Positions 18,718-26,705 of a DNA stretch of 64,000 nt are shown here, one piece after another (position 1 is the first letter of the stretch; each line of letters begins with the position of its first letter). This DNA is from Verrucomicrobiota bacterium (GTDB lineage Bacteria; Verrucomicrobiota; Verrucomicrobiia; Verrucomicrobiales; Akkermansiaceae). The stretch lies in NCBI GenBank assembly GCA_017301995.1, contig JAFLEH010000015.1, positions 90,136 through 154,135 of the forward strand, written 5' to 3'. The notes beneath the pieces were generated by a model, which saw nothing but the letters and a program-made list of their open reading frames with translations, did no database searches and was not told the DNA's origin. Made by a program: the position numbers and the translations under genes.

Positions 18718-18754
18718 CGGGACGCCTTCGCGGCACAACCCCATCTCCATTGCC

Positions 18755-20497
18755 ATGAGTGATTCCGCACGTCCCAAACCGCTGTTTTTCATCGTCCTCG
18801 GCCTGGTTGTCATCACCCTGCTGGGCTATGGCTTCCGCAAGGTGCTGTTCCCGCCGGAGAAAGCCGACAAGCCGGAGATCATTACCGCCGACGACCTCCG
18901 CCAGGCCAGCGGCACCGAGGCTCCCGATCCGAACGTGCCGACCACGGTGAAGGAATACACCTTCAAGCCGAGCGAGAAACTGCCGCCGCTCAAGGACACC
19001 AGCGCCTATCAGCCGTTGCAGGAGCGTACCGTCAAGTTCGCCCTAAACGTGTGGGCCGGTTGGGCGCCGATCATCCTGCAAAACGGCGGAGGCGCCGCCG
19101 GCAAAACCTGGACCACCCCCGGTGGCGAGCCATTCAAGGTGGAACTGGTGCTCATCGACAATCCGGTCGCCATGCGCGACGCCTACGCCTCCGGCAACGT
19201 CCACATCGGATGGGCCACCCTTGATATGATGCCGCTGTTCATGGACGAGCTGAAGAAGGACCCGCGGATCATGCCGCGCGTCTATCAGCAGGTGGACTTC
19301 TCCAACGGCGGCGACGGCATCGTGATCCGCCGCAGTGCCTCCAAGGACCCGCAGCATCCGACCATCGCCGACCTTCGAGGCAAAAAAGTCGCGCTCGCGC
19401 AGAATTCCCCGTCCGAGTATTTCCTGCTCAACGCGCTGGTCAACGGCGGCGTCCAGCCGGCCGAAGTGGAGTTTGTTTACACCGAGGACGCCTTCCAGGC
19501 CGCCGCCGCGTTCAATGCGGACAAATCGCTGGCCGCCTGCGTGTCGTGGGCGCCGGACATTTATAATCTGACCGAGATTCCCGCCAACCACATGCTGGTT
19601 AGCACCGCCACTGCTAACAAACTGATCGCCGACGTGTGGTTCGCCCGCGCCGACTTCGCCCGGGACCATCCGGACATCTGCGAGGGCCTCGTGCGCGGCA
19701 TCTTCGAGGGGATGGAGAAAATGAAGACCGACGCCGGCAAGAAGGAGGCCGCCGCGCTGATGTCCAAGCTCTACAGCATTCCGGAAAACGACACCGCCGG
19801 GATGCTGGCGGACGCCCACTCGACCAACTACGCCGAAAACCGCGAGTTTTTCATGAACCAGAACAACCCGGCGAACTTCGAGCGCACCTGGAACACCGCC
19901 TACATGCTCTATCGGAAAATGAACCGGATCAAGCAGGCGGTTCCCTTCGACCAGGTGGCGGATTTTTCGATCCTGCAGAAGATCGCCGATGAGGAGCCGT
20001 TCAAGTCCAGCCGCAACGAATACCAGATCAACTTCGCTCCGAAGACCGTTTCCACCGTCAAGGCCGAGGGCAGCGAGATTCTAACCAAGGTGGTGACGAT
20101 CGTGTTCTCCCCGAACTCGTGGGATCTGCGGAAAAAAGTCACCATCCGCGAGGGCGGGAAGGACATCGAGAAACTCTACGATCCCAACGTGGACGCCGTT
20201 CTAGAGGAGGTTGGCAAGCTGGCTGGCCAATACGGCGCCGCCAACATCGTCATCGAGGGCCACACCGACGCGTCGATGAAAGGCCAGGTGGCCGAACAGA
20301 TGGTCAAGGAGCTTTCCGGAAACCGCGCCAACGCGGTGAAGACCGAACTGATGAAGAAGTTCCCGAATTTCAACCCCAACCAGTTCGTGGCCGAGGGCAT
20401 GGGGTGGACCCGTCCGTTCGACTCCGCCGACCCGGGAAATCATGCCAAGAACCGGCGTGTGGAAATCAAGGTGATCGCGCTCGAAAATCCCGAGTAA
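18755..20497 (+). CDS. Membrane-anchored ABC substrate-binding protein fused to an OmpA domain
   Basis: A 580-residue envelope protein. Residues about 10-30 form a single uncleaved-looking transmembrane helix (FFIVLGLVVITLLGYGF). Residues about 90-400 resemble NMT1/SsuA-type periplasmic binding proteins (ALNVWAGWAPIILQNGG; IADLRGKKVALAQNSPSEYF; the CVSWAPDIYNLTEIP segment). Residues about 440-580 are an OmpA-like peptidoglycan-binding domain (IEGHTDAS, LSGNRANAVKTELM, and NHAKNRRVEIKV). It would hold the solute-binding module between inner membrane and cell wall. The ATG at 18755 is used because the longer frame from 18629 overlaps the promoter. It heads an operon with permease, ATPase and a coiled-coil protein. 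The ligand is unknown; SsuA-like folds bind sulfonates, nitrate or thiamine precursors. Confidence 0.88.
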   Translation: MSDSARPKPLFFIVLGLVVITLLGYGFRKVLFPPEKADKPEIITADDLRQASGTEAPDPNVPTTVKEYTFKPSEKLPPLKDTSAYQPLQERTVKFALNVWAGWAPIILQNGGGAAGKTWTTPGGEPFKVELVLIDNPVAMRDAYASGNVHIGWATLDMMPLFMDELKKDPRIMPRVYQQVDFSNGGDGIVIRRSASKDPQHPTIADLRGKKVALAQNSPSEYFLLNALVNGGVQPAEVEFVYTEDAFQAAAAFNADKSLAACVSWAPDIYNLTEIPANHMLVSTATANKLIADVWFARADFARDHPDICEGLVRGIFEGMEKMKTDAGKKEAAALMSKLYSIPENDTAGMLADAHSTNYAENREFFMNQNNPANFERTWNTAYMLYRKMNRIKQAVPFDQVADFSILQKIADEEPFKSSRNEYQINFAPKTVSTVKAEGSEILTKVVTIVFSPNSWDLRKKVTIREGGKDIEKLYDPNVDAVLEEVGKLAGQYGAANIVIEGHTDASMKGQVAEQMVKELSGNRANAVKTELMKKFPNFNPNQFVAEGMGWTRPFDSADPGNHAKNRRVEIKVIALENPE

Positions 20498-20503
20498 TCC
20501 GCC

Positions 20504-21547
20504 ATGCCGCATCTACCGCCCACCAACCAGTCGCCCCTGCGGATCGACACCTCGTGGTGGCGCAAGTTCCGCACGCTGCGGGACGAGCCGCCGGTCCTCG
20601 AGGGCTGGGTGTTCGGCCTTGTCGGCATTCTAACGGTTCTGGGATTGTGGTGGCTGGTGACGCTGGGTGATCCGGTCAAGCGCTGGGTGGATCCCTACAC
20701 GCTGCCAAGTCCCGCCGAAACGTTCGGATCGTTCCCTGAGTTGTGGGAACGCGGTCTATCCATCAGCGCCCTGACCAGCCTGCTGCGCGTTTGCGGCGGG
20801 TTTGTCATCGCCGCCGCGATCGGTGTGCCGCTGGGCTTGCTTTCCGGCAGCTATCCGCGGGTGGGGGCGTTTTTCAAGCCGTTCGGGATTTTCGGCCGCA
20901 ACGTGCCGATCGCGGCATTGATCGCCCTGACTTTGGTGTGGTTCGGCCTCGGGGAGTTGCAGAAGGTGATGTTCATTTTCCTCGCCGCGGTGGCGTTCGT
21001 GTTGTTCGACACGACCTCCGCGGCACGCTCGGTGCCGGATCGCTTTCTGGAAACCGCCTACACGCTGGGAGCGCGGCACAATTGGACCAAGGGACTGAGG
21101 CTGGCCGCCGGGATCGCCGCGGTCTACGCGCTGCTCGCCTCGGTCGGCTGGTCATGGCTGAAGGAAAGCGTGACGCTCGCGTCGGAGGCCGCCACCGCCG
21201 GCTTCTGGATCCGCGCGCTGGCCGGGTTTGTGTTAGGTTTCGGCCTGTGGTTTCCGCTGCTGAGCCATCAGGTGTTGCGCAAGGTGGTGGTGCCGATGGC
21301 GATGCCGGACGTGGTGAACAGCCTGCGGTTGCTGTTCGGCCTGGCATTCGGTTACATTATGCTGGCGGAAGTGATCAACGCCAAACGTGGGCTGGGCGCG
21401 CTGATCATCACCAGCCAGCGGCAGGGACCGCGCGAACATGTCTATCTGTGCCTGATCATCATCGCGTTGCTGGCATGGGGGATCGACCGTATGATCCTCA
21501 TGGTCCAGCGTCAGGCGTTTCCCTATCTGAAACATGGCCAGGATTGA
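20504..21547 (+). CDS. ABC transporter permease (SsuC/TauC/NrtB-like)
   Basis: A 347-residue inner-membrane permease beginning 6 bases after the binding-protein stop. Membrane segments include LVGILTVLGLWWLVTL and a series from residue 85 onward; the EAA-like coupling loop is seen around TAYTLGARHNWTKGLRLAAG. The order of segments and the VPLGLLSGSYPRVGAFFKPF block match the BPD-type permeases of sulfonate/taurine/nitrate importers. An extra soluble N-terminal ~40 residues precede the first helix, and there is an inserted region after residue 200 (SVGWSWLKESVTLASEAAT). Partner of the adjacent ATPase, whose start overlaps this stop by 14 bases. Confidence 0.9.
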   Translation: MPHLPPTNQSPLRIDTSWWRKFRTLRDEPPVLEGWVFGLVGILTVLGLWWLVTLGDPVKRWVDPYTLPSPAETFGSFPELWERGLSISALTSLLRVCGGFVIAAAIGVPLGLLSGSYPRVGAFFKPFGIFGRNVPIAALIALTLVWFGLGELQKVMFIFLAAVAFVLFDTTSAARSVPDRFLETAYTLGARHNWTKGLRLAAGIAAVYALLASVGWSWLKESVTLASEAATAGFWIRALAGFVLGFGLWFPLLSHQVLRKVVVPMAMPDVVNSLRLLFGLAFGYIMLAEVINAKRGLGALIITSQRQGPREHVYLCLIIIALLAWGIDRMILMVQRQAFPYLKHGQD

Positions 21548-22421
21548 AGAAACGGCGGGAGCCGCACCCTGCGAATTGCAAAGCCTGCCGGACGACGGCC
21601 GGTTGCGGCGGATCGTGGAGTTCGACTCGGTGACGAAAACCTATCACCCCGGGACGTCCAAGGCGTTCACGGCGATCCGTGATGTGACCTTCCATGTGGA
21701 GGACAAGCCGGGGATAGGCGAGTTTGTCGGCATTCTCGGCCCTAGCGGCTGCGGAAAAAGCACGGTGCTGCGCCTCATCGCCGGGCTGGCACCGCAGTTT
21801 CCCGCCACCACGGGCAAGGTACTGGTGGATGAGCAACCGGTCTCCGCCCCGGGGCCGGACCGCGGGTTCGTGTTCCAGGACTACGCGAACTTCCCGCACC
21901 GCACGGTGTTGGACAATGTCGCGTTTGGATTGGAATGCTCGCACGTTCCGGAAAAAGAGCGGCTCGAACGCGCCCGCGAGTGGATCGGCAAGGTGGGCCT
22001 CGATCCGAAAAAAGATGCCGGCAAATTTCCCCATCAGCTCAGCGGCGGCATGAACCAGCGGGTGGCCATCGCGCGGACGCTGATTCTCGGGCCGCGGATC
22101 ATTCTGATGGACGAGCCGTTCGGCGCGCTGGATCCGACAACCCGGCAGAACATGCAGGATTTGTTGGTCGCGCTGTGGAAGGAACTCGAGGCCACCGTGT
22201 TTTTCATCACCCATGATGTGGGCGAGGCGGTTTTCCTCGGCGACCGCATCTATGTTTTCAGCGCCTCTCCGGGCACCATCGTCAACCAGGTGGCGGTGAC
22301 TCCGCCGGACCGCAAAAGCGTGGAAATGCAGGCGGTTCCGGCGTTCCAGGAGTCCGTCCGCCATATCCGCAACCTGCTCGACCAGGCGGGCCGTTCCTCA
22401 TCCAACGAACCATCCGCATGA
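21534..22421 (+). CDS. ABC transporter ATP-binding protein (SsuB/TauB-like)
   Basis: A 295-residue ABC ATPase energising the adjacent permease. Walker A is GPSGCGKST, the Q-loop lies in GFVFQDYANFPHRTVLDNVAF, the signature is LSGGMNQRVAIARTL, Walker B is IILMDEPFGALDP, and the switch His is in FFITHDVGEAVFLGDR. The last block plus the RTVLDNVAFGLE pattern is typical of nitrate/sulfonate/taurine importers. About 30 residues precede the usual start of such proteins. The 14-base overlap with the permease and the 4-base overlap with the following gene argue for one coupled operon. Confidence 0.93.
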   Translation: MARIEETAGAAPCELQSLPDDGRLRRIVEFDSVTKTYHPGTSKAFTAIRDVTFHVEDKPGIGEFVGILGPSGCGKSTVLRLIAGLAPQFPATTGKVLVDEQPVSAPGPDRGFVFQDYANFPHRTVLDNVAFGLECSHVPEKERLERAREWIGKVGLDPKKDAGKFPHQLSGGMNQRVAIARTLILGPRIILMDEPFGALDPTTRQNMQDLLVALWKELEATVFFITHDVGEAVFLGDRIYVFSASPGTIVNQVAVTPPDRKSVEMQAVPAFQESVRHIRNLLDQAGRSSSNEPSA

Positions 22422-23314
22422 GTGCCCAGGAAGGATTGCTGGCCAGTCTGAAGCGCGCGGCGGCGTGGCGGTGGAATCTGTTGGGTCTGGGGGCGGGGAT
22501 GGGTTTCGCCGCGCTCAGCGGTCCGCTGGCCCTGCCGGTGCTGGCGATCGTCGGTGGGTTGGAACTGGCCTATCTGGGGTTTCTCGGCATGAATCCGCGC
22601 TTCCAGGCGGTCCTGCGCGCGCAGTCCGGCGGTGGCAAGGATCCGGCGGTGGCGGCTGGTGTGGCGCAGTTCCAACAAATGATCGGGTTTCTCGGCAAAC
22701 CGGACCGGGATCGTTTCGAGGCGTTGCGGAAACGCTGCGCCGCCTTGCTGGATCTCCGCCGCACGATGGAGGCCAAGGCGGGCGCGTTGGTGTCCCCCGG
22801 TTCGGGAGGCGAGGCGCTCGACCAAATGCTCTGGTTGTTTCTCAAACTGCTCCATCAGAAAGCCGGGCTGGACCGTTTCCTAGCCACCACCAGCCGCGCC
22901 GATATCGAAGCTGAACTCGAACGCGCCGAGGCCCAACTGAAAGACGCGCTCGCCCGCAACGGCGAAGGCATCGAGGGCCGTCTGGTCACCACCATCCGGG
23001 AACGTTGCGACACCATCCGCGACCGCCTTGAAAACCACCGGAAAGCCGGTGAAAACCACGAACTGGTCTGCGCGGAAATCGACAAGACCGAACAGCAGAT
23101 CAACCAACTCTGCGAGGTGGGTATGACCCTGCGCGACACCACCGATCTGGCGGTCCAGATCAGCACCGTTTCCAGCTCCCTCCAGATGTCCGAACGCGTG
23201 CTCGCCGAGGCGTCCGTCGGCTCGGCCTATCTCGACCAGCCAGCTCCGCCGCTTCTATCCGGCATGCCCGCCATGCCGCCACCCATCCCCGCACGGGTGA
23301 CGGAAGGCGGATAG
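22418..23314 (+). CDS. Operon-linked coiled-coil membrane protein of unknown function
   Basis: A 298-residue protein whose ATG overlaps the ATPase stop (ATGA). An N-terminal pair of hydrophobic stretches (LLGLGAGMGFAALSGPLALPVLAIVGG...) spans about residues 24-55; the rest is hydrophilic and helical, with long heptad-like stretches around IEAELERAEAQLKDALA and RDRLENHRKAGENHE. The C-terminus is Pro-rich. I do not recognise the family. Its tight coupling suggests it works with the SBP-OmpA importer, perhaps as a scaffold or regulator on the cytoplasmic face. It closes the operon; I see no clear terminator before the repeats starting at 23401. Confidence 0.72.
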   Translation: MSAQEGLLASLKRAAAWRWNLLGLGAGMGFAALSGPLALPVLAIVGGLELAYLGFLGMNPRFQAVLRAQSGGGKDPAVAAGVAQFQQMIGFLGKPDRDRFEALRKRCAALLDLRRTMEAKAGALVSPGSGGEALDQMLWLFLKLLHQKAGLDRFLATTSRADIEAELERAEAQLKDALARNGEGIEGRLVTTIRERCDTIRDRLENHRKAGENHELVCAEIDKTEQQINQLCEVGMTLRDTTDLAVQISTVSSSLQMSERVLAEASVGSAYLDQPAPPLLSGMPAMPPPIPARVTEGG

Positions 23315-23400
23315 GAGGCATACGCGTGCCTTCCCAATGACTTCCGTAAGGATATGAATTATCGGCTATATGGGGATTTCATGGGTTCGTGGCACTTTGA

Positions 23401-23566
23401 CCACGGATGGCGCTTCGCACTTATTTTTCATTCTCTTATCCGTGTTTATCCGTGTCATCCGTGGCTTCAAAACTTTGTGATTTGGTGTTTTAAACCACGG
23501 ATTTCACGGATGCGCACGGATGGCGCTCCGCGCTTGCCATTCTCCTATCCGTGTTCATCCATGGCT
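23401..23566. repeat. CACGGAT-type palindromic repeats, two copies
   Basis: Two copies of a large imperfect palindrome (about 23401-23464 and 23495-23566). The left arm is built of CACGGAT words, the centre is GGCGCT(C/T)CGCGCTT-like and the right arm repeats ATCCGTG. The same element recurs at 24459-24527 and three times at 25379-25675. It fills most of the 23315-23585 gap. Confidence 0.9.
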
Positions 23567-23585
23567 TGGAATGTTCGGAGCCTCG

Positions 23586-24404
23586 TCACTTTGCGGGCGC
23601 CCCCGGCACCTCGCAGCGGATGAACAGGAGGACTTTGGTGGCCAGCGCGGGGGCGGGTGGACGGGGCAGGGGATCGAGAACGGCGGCAAGTTGCCAGACA
23701 CCGGGACTGAGAGATAGGCTCAGGTTTGCCCGGCGCTTCTCGAACTGCGGCATGCGGATGGAATCATCTCCCTGGTCGGTACGGTGTGACTTTATGAAGT
23801 TCATTCCCGTAAGTGTCGAGTTTTCCACCGCCCCCCAAAGTTCCAACGTGCGCGCGCCATCCCCTATGTGCGCCTCCAATTGATGGAAATTGCCGACGTT
23901 CATAGTCCACCAACACTGCATGGCGAGTTTGCGCGCGTTCTTGCTGCTCCAGATCCACCATGATATGCGGCGCGACGCCCTGTCGGATGCCGCCATTTCC
24001 GGAATCCGATTGGGAATTTCATTCTCCGAGAAACCCATCGGAAAGACAAACTCCCGGATGGACTCTGATAAAGTTCGGTGTCCGGATTGGAAGGTGAAAA
24101 CCGCCGAATCCACAATCATCGCCGACTGCTTTTCCACCAATTTCATCGCTCTGGTGTGAAGGACGGCACCGGAAGAGGCGTCCGCCATCATGGCGGTTAG
24201 ATCGGTGCGGGAAATCTCGATGGATTGGAGAAGGACCCGGATGTTGGAAGGTGGAACAAACGGCCCGGGATCCTTCGGCGGCCCGGGGTCGGCGAAGGGA
24301 TCGCGTTCGACAGGGTTTCCTGGATCGCGGCCATCACCAAACGGATCCTGTTGCGCGAGGCAAAAGGATGTTAGGATGGCGAGGACGGTGGCGATTCGGT
24401 TCAT
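23586..24404 (-). CDS. Exported protein, first of three tandem paralogs
   Basis: A 272-residue protein starting MNRIATVLAILTSFCLAQQ, a signal peptide; the in-frame extension to 24512 reads into the dispersed repeat and is dropped. After a Pro/Asp-rich linker comes a domain shared with the two upstream neighbours: IRVLLQSIEISRTDLTAMM, then VDSAVFTFQSG, and the common C-terminus KVLLFIRCEVPGAPAK. This copy is the most divergent: the middle 'TEYEPP ... WDTRN-G' blocks of the others are poorly kept. Function unknown; the shared core faintly recalls the 'GT.LEVEP...DG..V.L.F.PE' strand pairs of secretin-type proteins. Repeats lie on both sides. Confidence 0.75.
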   Translation of the reverse strand: MNRIATVLAILTSFCLAQQDPFGDGRDPGNPVERDPFADPGPPKDPGPFVPPSNIRVLLQSIEISRTDLTAMMADASSGAVLHTRAMKLVEKQSAMIVDSAVFTFQSGHRTLSESIREFVFPMGFSENEIPNRIPEMAASDRASRRISWWIWSSKNARKLAMQCWWTMNVGNFHQLEAHIGDGARTLELWGAVENSTLTGMNFIKSHRTDQGDDSIRMPQFEKRRANLSLSLSPGVWQLAAVLDPLPRPPAPALATKVLLFIRCEVPGAPAK

Positions 24405-24414
24405 GGGTTTCTGA

Positions 24415-24527
24415 CCACAACCGGAGGCGAAGCCGGAGATGGACCGGAGGTCAAATTTCACGGATAGACACGGATGGCGCTCCGCGCTTTTCATTCTCTT
24501 ATCCGTGTTCATCCGTGTGATCCGTGG
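24415..24527. repeat. CACGGAT palindrome plus 40-base inverted repeat arm
   Basis: A CACGGAT-type palindrome (24459-24527) is preceded by about 42 bases (24415-24456) whose near-perfect inverse complement occurs at about 25671-25712. The two arms therefore bracket the middle paralog gene and the tandem repeats. Confidence 0.85.
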
Positions 24528-24548
24528 TTTTTAATTTTCGGGGCCTCG

Positions 24549-25316
24549 TCACTTCGCGGGCGCTCCCGGGACCTCGCAGCGGACGAACAGGAGGACTTTG
24601 GTGACGGGAGCGGGGACTGGGGCTTGGTTCATCGGAGTGAGCACGCTGACCAGCTCGAAGGCTCCGGTGGGGATGGTGAATTGGGTGTTGCAACGCAGGG
24701 TGCGGAAGTCCGGCATTTTGATATCAAAGTTGAAATAGGGGCCGGGGACGGCTCTGATGAGACGGTCGCCGTGGTGCTCGACCCACTCGGGAATGAACGC
24801 CAATGTGACTGATCTGGCGTCTGGCGAAAGGGTCGGCACCGCTGAGATGGTTAGGCCGACGTTGCGGGTGTCCCAGCAACTGGGGGTGCTGTCATAGACG
24901 ACCAGCGGAGGATCGCCTTGTCCGCGAAGCCATGCCCTGTTTTCGAGGGGTGAAAGTGGTGGATCACTGACCAGTTGGGGTGGCTCATATTCAGTGACAT
25001 AGGTCATTTCTTTGACCGTCGTGATTTCTGTCGCTTGTCCATTGCGGGTGGTTAAGACGGCGGAATCCACGGTTTTGGCCCGGCCGGATTTCACGAGGGC
25101 GTTGGCCGCGGTGAAAATCTCCGCGCCGGATGCGGTCGGGTTCGAGAGCAGGGAAGTCAGGTCGGTGTGGCTGACTTCCACCATGCTGACCAGCACCCGG
25201 ATGTTCTGTGGCACCGGTTCGTCCGCGCGGGATTGCGGAGACCCGAGCAAGAGGGCGATGCAAGAAAGCACCGATCCGACAGATCCGGGGATTGAACTAG
25301 CACATGCGAATTTCAT
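24549..25316 (-). CDS. Exported protein, second of three tandem paralogs
   Basis: A 255-residue protein with a signal peptide (SCIALLLGSPQSRA, about residues 17-31). Start set at MKFACASS because the longer frame to 25355 is read from a repeat. Core blocks: NIRVLVSMVEVSHTDLTSLL, KTVDSAVLTTRNGQ, VTEYEPPQL, CWDTRNVGLTISAVPTLSPD, MPDFRTLRC, ending KVLLFVRCEVPGAPAK. These align one to one with the 25732-26496 protein. The strand pattern 'RN-G-T-x-x-x-P-x-x-x-x-D-x-x-x-V-x-L-x-F-x-P' is like secretin core modules, but no full secretin domain is present. Probably periplasmic; function unknown. Confidence 0.8.
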   Translation of the reverse strand: MKFACASSIPGSVGSVLSCIALLLGSPQSRADEPVPQNIRVLVSMVEVSHTDLTSLLSNPTASGAEIFTAANALVKSGRAKTVDSAVLTTRNGQATEITTVKEMTYVTEYEPPQLVSDPPLSPLENRAWLRGQGDPPLVVYDSTPSCWDTRNVGLTISAVPTLSPDARSVTLAFIPEWVEHHGDRLIRAVPGPYFNFDIKMPDFRTLRCNTQFTIPTGAFELVSVLTPMNQAPVPAPVTKVLLFVRCEVPGAPAK

Positions 25317-25712
25317 TTTTCTATCCGTGTTCATCCGTGTCATCCGTGGCTTCAAATCTTTGTGGTTTGGTGTTTTGAACCACGGATCTCACGGATATGC
25401 ACGGATGGCGCTCCGCGCTTCCCATTCTCCTATTCGTGTTCATCCGTGTGATTCGTGGTTTCAAATCTTTGGGTTTTGGTGTTTTAAGCCACGGATTTTA
25501 CGGATATGCACGGATGGCGCTCCGCGCTTCCCATTCTCCTATCCGTGTTCATCCGTGTCATCCGTGGCTTCAAATCTTTGGGTTTTGGTGTTTTAAGCCA
25601 CGGATTTTACGGATATGCACGGATGGCGCTTCGCGCTTCCCATTCTCCTATCCGTGTTCATCCGTGTGATTTGACCTGCGGTCCATCTCCGGCTTCGCCT
25701 CCGGTTGTGGGT
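25317..25712. repeat. Tandem 109-base repeat array of CACGGAT palindromes
   Basis: Three full palindrome units (about 25379-25458, 25488-25568, 25597-25675) repeat with an exact 109-base period, separated by the same 28-base linker (TTCAAATCTTTGGGTTTTGG core), after a half unit at 25318-25349. Each unit has CACGGAT words on the left arm and ATCCGTG words on the right. The array ends in the second arm of the 42-base inverted repeat. Frames through it encode repetitive peptides and are not genes. Confidence 0.93.
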
Positions 25713-25731
25713 TCGGAATTTCCGGGTTTCG

Positions 25732-26496
25732 TCATTTTGCGGGCACTCCGAGCACGTCGCAGCGGACAAAGACCATAACCTTGCGGGTGCGGTCGGGGGT
25801 GCCGTCCTGGCCTTTGGGAGAGAGCGCGGCGACGAGCAGCGGCTGGCCGGCCAGGGTAGTGACGGCGGAGTTGAGGCGCAGGGTGTAGAACATGGGCATT
25901 TTGATGTCCGCATTGCCACGGAAATCGCGCCACTCCGACCAAACATGTTCTCCCAGATGATAGACGATTTCCGGGACGAAACGGAGGGACACGGATTTGC
26001 CATCGGCGGCGACGGCTGGCTCCACCTCGAGCGTGGAGCCGGTGTTCCGGGTGTCCCATGCGGAGGGTGTGGGACCGGTGGCGAGTCCCTCCACGGGTGC
26101 CGCTTTGTCGCCGGAGGCGCCGGTCTGGATGTTGTTGGGCAATTCGGCCGGTTCGTATTCGGTGGCGTAGATGAATTCCTTGATCGACTCCGTGGTGGCC
26201 TTCTGGCCGCTGGTTGCCAGGCAGATCATGGTTTCCACGACGGTCGCCTTGTTTTGCGCGACGAGTTCGCCAACCTGTTTGCGGAGTTCGGTGTCGTCGG
26301 TGGACTTGCGTTCGCCGAACATGAGCGCGGTGAGCTGCTCGTGGGCCAGGTCGATGAACTCGACCTGGACGCGGACCATTTTCGGATTTTCCCAGGGGAT
26401 ATCCGCGGGCTTCCGGGCCGTTTGTTGGGCGTGGACGAGGGTGGCGGTTGCCAGAAGCAACCCGGCTGCAAGGGCACGGCGTAGCGCGGTTTTCAT
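25732..26496 (-). CDS. Exported protein, third of three tandem paralogs
   Basis: A 254-residue protein with a clear signal peptide (RRALAAGLLLATATLVHAQQ). Core blocks: MVRVQVEFIDLAHEQLTALM, KATVVETMICLATSGQ, ATEYEPAELPNNIQ, AWDTRNTGSTLEVEPAVAAD, VSLRFVPEIVYHLG, MPMFYTLRLN and the terminal KVMVFVRCDVLGVPAK. The GSTLEVEPAVAADGKSVSL part is the clearest match in the trio to the beta strands of the secretin core (GTTLEVEPxVxxDG). It is probably the parental copy because it is the best preserved and its upstream sequence is non-repetitive. Function unknown; periplasmic location expected. Confidence 0.82.
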   Translation of the reverse strand: MKTALRRALAAGLLLATATLVHAQQTARKPADIPWENPKMVRVQVEFIDLAHEQLTALMFGERKSTDDTELRKQVGELVAQNKATVVETMICLATSGQKATTESIKEFIYATEYEPAELPNNIQTGASGDKAAPVEGLATGPTPSAWDTRNTGSTLEVEPAVAADGKSVSLRFVPEIVYHLGEHVWSEWRDFRGNADIKMPMFYTLRLNSAVTTLAGQPLLVAALSPKGQDGTPDRTRKVMVFVRCDVLGVPAK

Positions 26497-26552
26497 GGTT
26501 GCGGGCAGAGTAACCCGCCGCGCCGCGGGGAGCAAGCGGGAATTTTTTGAGG

Positions 26553-26704
26553 CAAGAATCAAGAATCAAGAATCAAGAGACCAGAGACCAGAGACCAGAG
26601 ACCAGAGACCAGAGGGCGGGGCTTGTTTCGGATTCCGGGGACGATGCCGGGTTGGGTGCTCGTTGAGCCTCAGATCAGGCTGATCTTGTCTCTTGTCTCT
26701 TGAA
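26553..26704. repeat. Heptamer microsatellite with inverted partner
   Basis: CAAGAAT-type heptamers (three) run into AGAGACC-type heptamers (five) at 26553-26613. Across a 60-base GC-rich centre lies TCTTGTCTCTTGTCTCTTGAATC (split here as TCTTGTCTC, TTGTCTC, TTGAATC), the approximate inverse complement, at 26682-26704. The plan (word-repeat arm, centre, inverted word-repeat arm) is the same as in the CACGGAT family. Confidence 0.8.
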
Positions 26705-26705
26705 T

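Noticed and set aside
18629..18754. 42-residue N-terminal extension of the SBP-OmpA protein
   Set aside because: It would cover the predicted promoter and place a basic, non-conserved stretch before the membrane helix.
25379..25675. CRISPR-like periodic repeats
   Set aside because: The 109-base period is a direct tandem duplication of the whole unit; there are no unique spacers and no cas genes.
25012..25778. Open frames reading through the CACGGAT repeats as 90-190 residue proteins
   Set aside because: They encode the same repetitive peptide (HGWRSALPILL-like) in each unit and arise only from the tandem repeats.
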